Shown piece by piece: positions 1-5,683 of a DNA stretch of 9,256 bases. The stretch comes from Planctomycetota bacterium (lineage in GTDB: Bacteria > Planctomycetota > Brocadiia > JAJRTI01): contig JAJRTI010000707.1 of NCBI GenBank assembly GCA_024278415.1, forward strand, positions 1 through 9,256, given 5' to 3'. Below the pieces are notes generated by a model, which made no database searches, was not told the origin of the DNA, and saw nothing but the letters and a program-made list of their open reading frames with translations. The first letter of the stretch is position 1. The number at the start of each line of letters is the position of its first letter. Both the position numbers and the translations under genes were made by a program.

Positions 1-47
1 CGCTCGCGGCAGTGGCGGCCGGCCGCTCCGTGCTCGCCATTCGGTAG
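1..47 (+). CDS. 3' end of an upstream gene, partial, product unknown
   Basis: The third reading frame is open from the window edge to a TAG at 45-47 and would encode the tail LAAVAAGRSVLAIR. It is called as a gene end because the composition fits a protein C-terminus and the intergenic palindrome at 48-67 begins directly after the stop. Fourteen residues are too few to name a family. The other two frames are also open this close to the edge, so frame and identity are uncertain. Confidence 0.35.
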   Translation, partial: LAAVAAGRSVLAIR

Positions 48-67
48 CCGCAGCCGCCAGGCTGCGG
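48..67 (+). repeat. REP-like palindrome, copy 1
   Basis: This is a perfect 8-bp stem, CCGCAGCC against GGCTGCGG, around the loop GCCA, directly after the TAG at 45-47. The outer five base pairs, the loop and the following G recur at 111-130 (opposite orientation) and 4683-4702, with only paired stem changes between copies. It has no T-run, so a classical intrinsic terminator is unlikely. A REP-type dispersed palindrome is the best description. Confidence 0.75.
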
Positions 68-72
68 GCAAG

Positions 73-99
73 TCAGACAGATCAGACCGATCCGACCGA
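73..99 (+). repeat. Degenerate 9-bp tandem repeat, three units
   Basis: The units are TCAGACAGA (73-81), TCAGACCGA (82-90) and TCCGACCGA (91-99), followed by the start of a fourth (TCA). Neighbouring units differ at one base each. The repeat lies between the two inverted palindromes at 48-67 and 111-130, inside the leader of the sulfatase-like gene. Confidence 0.75.
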
Positions 100-110
100 T
101 CATGCCTATC

Positions 111-130
111 CCGCATGCTGGCGCATGCGG
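111..130 (-). repeat. REP-like palindrome, copy 2, inverted
   Basis: This is a perfect 8-bp stem, CCGCATGC against GCATGCGG, around the loop TGGC, which is the reverse complement of the GCCA loop in copies 1 and 3. Read on the minus strand it is followed by the same extra G. It stands head-to-head with copy 1 at 48-67 and ends 24 bp before the start codon of the sulfatase-like gene, so it would fold in that gene's 5' leader. Confidence 0.75.
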
Positions 131-145
131 CTACCTCCCCCCAAC

Positions 146-149
146 GGAG
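146..149 (+). promoter_or_regulatory. Ribosome binding site of the sulfatase-like gene
   Basis: GGAG lies 5 bp before the ATG at 155. This supports 155 over the in-frame ATG at 125, which lies inside a palindrome and would add ten residues of non-sulfatase sequence. Confidence 0.6.
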
Positions 150-154
150 TCCCC

Positions 155-1549
155 ATGAACGTCATCCTCATCATCTCCGACACCGTCCGCTACGACTACC
201 TGGGCTGCTACGGCAACCCGTGGGTCAAGACGCCCAACATCGACCGGCTCGCGGCCGAGTCCGCGCGGTTCGAGAACTTCTACACCGCGAGCTTCCCCAC
301 CGGGCCCATGCGCAAGGATCTCCACACCGGGCGGTTCACGTTCCCATACACGAACTGGAAGGAAGATCGCTGCGAAAGGGAGGTGGTGCTGTCGGAGTGG
401 CTCAGCCAACACGGCGTCACGACCGCGTTCATCGGCGACTGCGGCAATAGCCGGCAGATGGCCGCGCTGTTTGACCATGAGGACGTCATCCCTGCGAACG
501 CATCGAACCTGCCTCCCCTGCCGGACCACGTGCCGCTGCCCGCGGACCCGCGCAAGCTCCGCATCCCCCTGGAGCGCATCAAGCGCATCGTGCACAACTC
601 CGCGTCGTACGACGGCGAGGCCGACCGGCGCGCGCCGCGTACCATGATGGCCGCGCATCGTTGGCTCGAAGACCACTGCCGCGACGACGATCCGTTCTTC
701 CTTTGGGTCGACACGTTCGACCCCCACGAGCCCTGGGATCCGCCGCGCTATTACATCGACATGTACGATTCCGACTACGCGGGCGACGAGCTGATGGAGC
801 CCGCGTACGAGCCCGCGGGCTACGCGTCGCAGGCCGAGATCGAACACATGCGCAAGATGTACGCGGCGAAGCTCACCATGGTCGACCGCTGGGTGGGCCA
901 CCTGCTCGACGGCATCGATCGCATGGGCTTGCGGGACAACACCGCGGTGATCTTCACCAGCGACCACGGCTTCTACCACGGCGAGCACAACCTGATCGGC
1001 AAGGTGCACCTCGACCGCGAGGGCAAGATCTGCGGACGCTGGCCGCTGTACGACACGATCGCGCATCCGCCGCTGCTCGTGCGCCTGCCGGGCGCTGAGG
1101 CCGGGACGCGCTTCGACACCTTCTGCCAGCCGCCGGACCTGAACCCCACGATCCTCGACGTGCTCGGCCAGCCCGCGCCGGACCGCGTGCAGGGCCAGTC
1201 GCTCGTGCCGCTCCTCGGGGGCAAGGCGGACAAGATTCGCGACTGCGCGATCAGCAGCCTCAGCTACCTCATGGACGAGGAGGTGCGCTGCCCGACCACG
1301 TTCCGCACGAAGGACGCGCTCTACGTGTACGGCGGCGACGAATGGCCGCAGAGCGAACTCTACGATGTCGCGGCCGACCCTGAAGAGTCGGTCAACATCT
1401 TCGAGGACCGCGCCGACCAGGCCCGGCGCCTGCACGAGCAGATGCTGGGTTTCCTTGAAGAACTCGACTGTCCTCGCATGAGCCTCGACGCGCGGCGCGA
1501 GTTCAACCCAGCGCCGCGAGCGGACATTCCGCACGTGAAGGTGCTCTGA
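155..1549 (+). CDS. Sulfatase-fold hydrolase with Thr at the nucleophile position
   Basis: The 464-residue protein belongs to the sulfatase / alkaline-phosphatase superfamily. It starts directly on the first strand, MNVILIISDT, with metal-ligand Asp9 and the LGCYG signature (16-20). It has no signal peptide, so it is probably cytoplasmic. Further family marks are DPHEPWDPP (from Asp189, with His191), the TSDHG metal site (Asp270, His271), Lys283, and a C-terminal LYDV..DPEE..N segment. The active-site signature CxPxRxxLxTGR reads T-G-P-M-R-K-D-L-H-T-G-R at residues 49-60: Thr49 replaces the cysteine that anaerobic or aerobic maturases convert to formylglycine, while Pro51, Arg53 and the TGR are kept. 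The usual GKWHLG segment is also absent; GDCGN (94-98) stands there. Sulfate ester hydrolysis by the formylglycine route is therefore unlikely. A phosphatase or phosphodiesterase with Thr as nucleophile is one inference. The substrate is unknown. Confidence 0.93.
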   Translation: MNVILIISDTVRYDYLGCYGNPWVKTPNIDRLAAESARFENFYTASFPTGPMRKDLHTGRFTFPYTNWKEDRCEREVVLSEWLSQHGVTTAFIGDCGNSRQMAALFDHEDVIPANASNLPPLPDHVPLPADPRKLRIPLERIKRIVHNSASYDGEADRRAPRTMMAAHRWLEDHCRDDDPFFLWVDTFDPHEPWDPPRYYIDMYDSDYAGDELMEPAYEPAGYASQAEIEHMRKMYAAKLTMVDRWVGHLLDGIDRMGLRDNTAVIFTSDHGFYHGEHNLIGKVHLDREGKICGRWPLYDTIAHPPLLVRLPGAEAGTRFDTFCQPPDLNPTILDVLGQPAPDRVQGQSLVPLLGGKADKIRDCAISSLSYLMDEEVRCPTTFRTKDALYVYGGDEWPQSELYDVAADPEESVNIFEDRADQARRLHEQMLGFLEELDCPRMSLDARREFNPAPRADIPHVKVL

Positions 1550-1564
1550 CGTCCGTTTGGAGTC

Positions 1565-1578
1565 CCGCCTCTAGGCGG
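1565..1578. repeat. Short GC palindrome in the gap after the sulfatase-like gene
   Basis: CCGCC and GGCGG pair around TCTA, 16 bp after the stop. The preceding bases TTTGGAGT resemble the CTTGTAGT before the palindrome at 9229-9246, so the two may belong to one dispersed family. There is no T-run. It could also act as a weak 3' stem for the sulfatase-like mRNA. A second small stem (CCGCC-GAGG-GGCGG) lies at 1716-1729. Confidence 0.5.
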
Positions 1579-1650
1579 TCCGCCTGCACAGCGGTCTCTT
1601 CATCGTGGCTCTGCGCGGGCTGGCTGTCATAGCTCTCTGTACTGCCAACC

Positions 1651-1679
1651 TTGATTGAGACACGCGGGGGCGGTACCAT
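1651..1679 (+). promoter_or_regulatory. Possible sigma70-type promoter of the AsmA-like gene
   Basis: TTGATT (1651-1656) and TACCAT (1674-1679) are separated by 17 bp and each matches four of six consensus bases. The start codon is 79 bp further on. The rest of the 209-bp gap (1550-1758) shows only short GC stems and no gene. Confidence 0.4.
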
Positions 1680-1747
1680 TGGGGGTGGAGGTTGAGAGTG
1701 CTCAGCAAGGCAGTTCCGCCGAGGGGCGGCCGACTGGAGGGCTAAAC

Positions 1748-1752
1748 AGGAG
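1748..1752 (+). promoter_or_regulatory. Ribosome binding site of the AsmA-like gene
   Basis: AGGAG lies 6 bp before the ATG at 1759, which is good spacing and fixes that start. Confidence 0.75.
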
Positions 1753-1758
1753 CCACCT

Positions 1759-3894
1759 ATGCCCGACGACGCCGACAAGGCATCCTTGCCCGAAACCGTG
1801 GAGGACGACTCGGCCCAGGACACTGCGGCCCCTGAGCCGCCGCGGCCGCGCCGGCCCTGGCTGCGCCTGCGCGTGGTGTTCATCATGCTGCTGTTCGCGG
1901 GCGTGGCGTGTTATGCCGCCTGGCGGTACGCGATGTCGCCCGAGAACGTGAGCGCGCTACTCCAGGGCGCGTTGGCCCCGCACTTGAACGGCCGCATCGC
2001 CGCGGCGAGCGTGCGCTTTGATCCCTTCGAGGGCCTCGTCATCGACGACGTGAAGCTTTTTGAGGGCACAGGGGACAACGCTCGGGTCGCGGCCGAGGCG
2101 CGCCGCGTGGTGGTGGCGCACCGGTTTTCTGCGTTGTTCGCCGGCAAGTTCGTCGTGACCGGCATCGAAGTGCTCGACGCCGTGCTCTACGTTCGGGAGG
2201 GCCGCGACGGCAAATGGAACGTGGCGAACCTCATTCGAACGACTAAGGGGGAAGACCCCTTCCCTGCCATCGAGGACGGCATCTGGGTCGACAAGGCCAC
2301 CGTCAAGGTGGTATCGAACTCGATCTTCGACGACGACGACGAGCGCACGTTCCGGGGCGTGAGCGTGCACCTTCGGCCGCTTGGCTTCAGTCTCGACCAA
2401 TGGACCTTCGATGGCGACATGCGCGACCCACAGTGGCTGGACTGCAAGGTGACGGGCCGATTCGACGTGGGCTCGGAGTCCGTCGAACTCACGGTCGACG
2501 CTCCCAACGTGGAGCTGGCCCCGGAATATCTCGCGCGCTTCCCCAAAGTGGGTGCGGCCATTGCCGCGGATTATCGGCCTGCCGGCCGCGTCGATCTCCG
2601 AGCCGACGTGTCGCACCACGCGAGCCGCAGCAACCCCTGGCGCTACAAGGTCGAGGCCGAGTTCCACAACGCCAGCGCGACCCCCGTCCAGTGGCCTGTG
2701 CAGGTGGACAACATCAACGGACGCGTGATCGTTTTCAACGATGTCGTGATCTTGCGCGACTTGGCCGGGTTCGTGCGCGCAGGGGACTATGTGGCGGCGC
2801 CGAGGGTAAACGGCATTGTGGAACTCAACGACGATGCAGGCATGCTGCAACTGGAGGTCAAGGACCTTGCTCTAAACGAGGAGACGATCCGCACGGCGCC
2901 GGTCTTTGGCACGGAGCTATGGAAGTACTTCAAGGTGGCCGGCCTGCTCACAGGCGAGGCGACGCTGAACCTGGCCAAGGGTGAAGACGGCGGAGTCGCG
3001 TTCAACTCGACGGCGGAATTGCGCAACTGCGCGGTCGTGTTCCGCGCGTTCCCCATCCCCTTCGAGTCTATTACCACCCGCGTCGAGGTGACGCCCAAGC
3101 ACGTGAAGACGATCGACTTGTCTGGCCGGCTGTGCGGCGGCCGCATTGAGACGGGCAGCCTGGAGATCGACCTCCAATCCAGCCCGATCACATACAAACT
3201 CTCGCTGCACTTGGAGGATGTGAACCTGAACGATCTGGTGCGCGAGGCATCCAAAGCTATGGGCTCCCCGTCTGGGACGCGCAATACGTACGAGGGCCTC
3301 TTGAGCGCCGATATCAAACTCGAAGGCAAGGGAGATGACGAGACGAGCTTTGTCATGGATGGCCATGCCACGATTAACCAAGCTTACATCTGGAACGCGC
3401 CCACGCTGGCGGGTATCCTGCGCGTGCTCGACATCGCACAGCCCAAACGTGTCGCCAACCAAGAGGGCAGCCTCGTGTGCCGAATCAAGAACCGGCAGGT
3501 GCAAGTGCAGCATGCCATCATCACCAACGGCGCTATCGAACTGTCCGGCAAGGGGACCATTGGGTTCGACCGCACGGTGGACTTGGAGGTCGCGGTCGGG
3601 CTCGACCCCAGCCGGTTCGACATTCCGATCCTTACCGACGCGGTCACCATGATCGTGGGCACGGCCACGCGAAGGATTCGCAAGGTGCACGTGACGGGCA
3701 CGCTGACCGAGCCCCAAGTGAGGCTACAGGCCTTCAAGCCCATCAGGCGCACCATCTCGAGCATGATGGAGCTGCTCCAGTTCGGCAACTCCAAGCAAGA
3801 CAAGCCCAAGGCCCCGGCCCCGGATAAAGCCCCGGCCGAGAAGCCGGCCAAGAAGGCCCCGAGCCTGCTGGAACGGCTCAACCCGTTCGAGTGA
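1759..3894 (+). CDS. AsmA-like membrane-anchored envelope protein
   Basis: The 711-residue protein has a Pro/Glu/Arg-rich cytoplasmic N-terminus (1-36), one hydrophobic helix (about 37-56) and then a long region of alternating beta-strand pattern. The segment just after the helix (about 60-165: ALAPHLNGRIAA, FDPFEGLVIDDVKLFEG) is typical of AsmA-family N-termini. Residues about 511-660 resemble the AsmA C-terminal domain, with the G-IELSGKGTIGFDRTVDLEV stretch and a final GTLTEPQVRL strand. A Pro/Ala/Lys-rich tail (about 683-704) follows. Known AsmA/TamB/YhdP relatives span the periplasm from the inner membrane and move phospholipid toward the outer membrane or affect its assembly; the same role here is an inference. 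The last 17 bp overlap the convergent methyltransferase gene. The family assignment is fair; the exact subfamily is not resolved. Confidence 0.85.
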   Translation: MPDDADKASLPETVEDDSAQDTAAPEPPRPRRPWLRLRVVFIMLLFAGVACYAAWRYAMSPENVSALLQGALAPHLNGRIAAASVRFDPFEGLVIDDVKLFEGTGDNARVAAEARRVVVAHRFSALFAGKFVVTGIEVLDAVLYVREGRDGKWNVANLIRTTKGEDPFPAIEDGIWVDKATVKVVSNSIFDDDDERTFRGVSVHLRPLGFSLDQWTFDGDMRDPQWLDCKVTGRFDVGSESVELTVDAPNVELAPEYLARFPKVGAAIAADYRPAGRVDLRADVSHHASRSNPWRYKVEAEFHNASATPVQWPVQVDNINGRVIVFNDVVILRDLAGFVRAGDYVAAPRVNGIVELNDDAGMLQLEVKDLALNEETIRTAPVFGTELWKYFKVAGLLTGEATLNLAKGEDGGVAFNSTAELRNCAVVFRAFPIPFESITTRVEVTPKHVKTIDLSGRLCGGRIETGSLEIDLQSSPITYKLSLHLEDVNLNDLVREASKAMGSPSGTRNTYEGLLSADIKLEGKGDDETSFVMDGHATINQAYIWNAPTLAGILRVLDIAQPKRVANQEGSLVCRIKNRQVQVQHAIITNGAIELSGKGTIGFDRTVDLEVAVGLDPSRFDIPILTDAVTMIVGTATRRIRKVHVTGTLTEPQVRLQAFKPIRRTISSMMELLQFGNSKQDKPKAPAPDKAPAEKPAKKAPSLLERLNPFE

Positions 3895-4618
3895 AGTAGA
3901 AGTTCCATCGCCACTTGAACCCCTCGCACCCGGCCTCGGCCAACCCCACGGACTGGGCCAGCGCCCTCACTTCTTCGAGCGAATGCTTGAACGGGTAGCC
4001 GTCGTACGCGGCCGCATCTTTGGCTGTCGAAGGCGTGAAGTCGTCGCGCACCACGTCCACGACCAGGAGGCCGCCGGGCTTCAGCACCTGCGCCCCGGTC
4101 TCGAACACGCGCTCCAAGTCCGGCACGAAGTAGGTCCAGTTCAGCGGCAGGTAGATGTCCACGCTCCCCGCGTCGGCCCAACGCCCAATCTCCCGGCCGT
4201 CGCCGTGAAAAACCGGAGCGTCGATCCCGTAAAGGCCAAGGAACTTGCGCGCCGCGCGGCAAGTGGCCTCGTCGGCCTCGACGCCGATGAAGTTCGAGAA
4301 GCCGTGCTTGGCGAGTATCACGAAAGTTTGGCCAATGCCGCACCCGCTTTCGAGCACCACCATTTCCCTTCGCCCGCGCGCGGGGTAGCGCCGAGTTAAG
4401 AACCGCACCGCCGCGCAGTGGTAGTCACGAAGCGCGGCGATCGACAAGAACCAGTCCTGGATGCCGAACTCTTCCACGACCGCGGCCGTGCGCTCCTGCA
4501 TGACGCGGTTGAAACGCGTGCCGCTGCGCAGCCGATGCCGCCACTCCCGAAGCCGGCGCACGAGCGCAGACGCCAAGGGCACTCGGGTCTCGATTGTCTT
4601 CGCCAGTTCGCGCAGCAT
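3878..4618 (-). CDS. Class I SAM-dependent methyltransferase
   Basis: The 246-residue protein has a Rossmann methyltransferase core: motif I VLESGCGIG (88-96), the acidic ribose ligand Glu114 in GVEADE, HGDGRE (138-143, Asp140) and LKPGG (179-183) before a strand LLVVDVV. A basic, helical N-terminus (about 1-80) precedes the core and may help set substrate choice. No membrane segment is seen. The substrate is unknown. The start at 4618 is chosen because GAGGA sits 4 bp upstream and a good promoter ends at 4638. The upstream in-frame ATG at 4640-4642 falls inside that -10 element. A longer open frame to 4813 would run into the divergent lipoprotein gene. The 3' end overlaps the AsmA-like gene by 17 bp tail to tail. 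Its neighbours suggest an envelope or glycan role, but only weakly. Confidence 0.88.
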   Translation of the reverse strand: MLRELAKTIETRVPLASALVRRLREWRHRLRSGTRFNRVMQERTAAVVEEFGIQDWFLSIAALRDYHCAAVRFLTRRYPARGRREMVVLESGCGIGQTFVILAKHGFSNFIGVEADEATCRAARKFLGLYGIDAPVFHGDGREIGRWADAGSVDIYLPLNWTYFVPDLERVFETGAQVLKPGGLLVVDVVRDDFTPSTAKDAAAYDGYPFKHSLEEVRALAQSVGLAEAGCEGFKWRWNFYFTRTG

Positions 4619-4622
4619 GGAA

Positions 4623-4627
4623 TCCTC
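4623..4627 (-). promoter_or_regulatory. Ribosome binding site of the methyltransferase
   Basis: GAGGA on the minus strand lies 4 bp before the ATG at 4618. With the promoter at 4638-4666 it predicts a short leader of about a dozen nucleotides. Confidence 0.6.
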
Positions 4628-4637
4628 GTGTGCGGCG

Positions 4638-4666
4638 ATCATACAGACTTGCTCTCCCGCCATCAA
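4638..4666 (-). promoter_or_regulatory. Sigma70-type promoter of the methyltransferase
   Basis: Read on the minus strand, TTGATG (4661-4666) and TATGAT (4638-4643) are separated by exactly 17 bp, matching four and five of six consensus bases. Transcription would begin near 4631, between the upstream in-frame ATG and the chosen start, so the promoter also decides the start codon. Confidence 0.65.
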
Positions 4667-4682
4667 GCCGGGCGCCCAGTTG

Positions 4683-4702
4683 CCGCATTCGCCAGAATGC
4701 GG
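4683..4702 (+). repeat. REP-like palindrome, copy 3, in the divergent promoter region
   Basis: This is a perfect 8-bp stem, CCGCATTC against GAATGCGG, around the loop GCCA, and followed by G. Against copy 1 (48-67) the only changes are two base pairs, G-C to T-A and C-G to T-A, on both sides of the stem. It lies 16 bp beyond the methyltransferase -35 box and 51 bp before the lipoprotein start, so it could alternatively be an operator for this divergent pair. Confidence 0.75.
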
Positions 4703-4740
4703 GCGATCTGTGGGTTGCTCGATGCGCGCATCCCAACCCA

Positions 4741-4747
4741 GAGAGGA
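4741..4747 (+). promoter_or_regulatory. Ribosome binding site that selects the GTG start of the lipoprotein
   Basis: The purine run GAGAGGA ends directly against the ATG at 4748, which is too close for initiation there. It has normal spacing, about 6 bp, to the in-frame GTG at 4754. Confidence 0.65.
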
Positions 4748-4753
4748 ATGCTC

Positions 4754-5683
4754 GTGAGAACGTTTACCCCACTCGCGATACTCGCCGCGGTGCTGTGTGG
4801 CTGCCGGCCCCAAGGGGCGGACAGCTCAGCCGAACTGGCCCAAGCCGCCAAGGAGCTGAAGGAGGCCGCGCAGGAACTGAAGGAGCAGAACAAGGCGTCC
4901 GCGCAACGCCTGGACAAGTTGGCCGAGCTTCTGGACAAGAACGCCACGGCCGCGCAGGCTCTGGCCCAGGCGATCCAAGCCGAGCGCGCCGCCCAGGAGG
5001 AGCAGGCGGCCCGGCGCGCGGCTCAGCACGAAGCCGAGCGGCAGTTCGCGCGCGCGGAGCGGCTGGCCGATGCCGGAGAGTTTTTCGAGGCTGGGCGCTT
5101 GCTCCAGCAGCTTGCCCTTGGCCAGCCCGATACACCGCAGGGCAGGGAGGCCGCGGAACAGCTCCACAATTGGGGCATCGAGGACTTGCTCGGCGACGAC
5201 GCCAATCGCGACCGGGCCAACGCGGCCGTGCGCAAGCGCCAACAGGGATGGCGGATGCTGGATCAGGCTTGGAGCGATCTGGAGCAAGGCCGCACGGAGG
5301 CCGGGCTCAAGGCCTTCCAGGAGCTTGCGGCCGAGTACGCCGACAGCCCGGCCGGCCGCGAAGCGGAGGAAGCGTTGCGCGGCCATCGCGTGCCCAAGGG
5401 CAAACTCGATGCGCCGACGATCGCGCGTGTGGCTCGCGAAGTGGCGGCCGGGCGCCTGGTCGCCCGCGCCTACCGGCTCATGCAAGCGGAGGCCTATGGC
5501 GAAGCGGTCGCCGTGTTCCGCAAGCTCGCCAAGGAATATGCCCACACCGCGGACGGGCAGGACGCGCAGGATATCCTCATGGAGTGTGGAGCGTGGGAGG
5601 TGGAGATCACCGACGCGAACCGCGCAAAGATCTTCGAGCGCCTGAAACGCATACACCGGGAGCACGAGAACGAGGACGACTAA
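4754..5683 (+). CDS. Coiled-coil / TPR-like lipoprotein
   Basis: The protein has 309 residues from a GTG start. It opens with a lipoprotein signal: short basic MRTF, a hydrophobic stretch TPLAILAAVL, and lipobox L-C-G-C with acceptor Cys17. Residues about 25-100 are an Ala/Glu/Lys/Gln-rich coiled coil with clear heptads. Three TPR-like helix pairs follow at about 99-136, 167-208 and 237-275; repeats two and three share the pattern Q-x5-Y/G-x-EA-x-F-x-L-A-x-EYA. Known lipoproteins of this build, such as BamD and CpoB/YbgF relatives, are scaffolds in envelope assembly, but there is not enough here to claim orthology. The gene diverges from the methyltransferase and its TAA touches the stop of the convergent glycosyltransferase with no gap. 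The ATG at 4748 would add only two residues and has poor ribosome-site spacing. Confidence 0.85.
   Translation: MRTFTPLAILAAVLCGCRPQGADSSAELAQAAKELKEAAQELKEQNKASAQRLDKLAELLDKNATAAQALAQAIQAERAAQEEQAARRAAQHEAERQFARAERLADAGEFFEAGRLLQQLALGQPDTPQGREAAEQLHNWGIEDLLGDDANRDRANAAVRKRQQGWRMLDQAWSDLEQGRTEAGLKAFQELAAEYADSPAGREAEEALRGHRVPKGKLDAPTIARVAREVAAGRLVARAYRLMQAEAYGEAVAVFRKLAKEYAHTADGQDAQDILMECGAWEVEITDANRAKIFERLKRIHREHENEDD

Noticed and set aside
15..26. 12-bp palindrome GCGGCCGGCCGC
   Set aside because: It consists only of G and C within a probable coding end and is easily produced by chance at this composition.
125..154. Earlier ATG for the sulfatase-like gene
   Set aside because: It lies in the palindrome at 111-130, has no ribosome site, and adds residues before a family-typical N-terminus.
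131..1534. Long minus-strand open frame opposite the sulfatase-like gene
   Set aside because: It mirrors the high-GC coding frame, is rich in Arg/Val/His/Glu without any motif, and the plus-strand protein has unmistakable sulfatase signatures.
4619..4813. Longer methyltransferase start up to 4813
   Set aside because: It would overlap the lipoprotein signal peptide and the divergent promoter. The added residues have no methyltransferase character.
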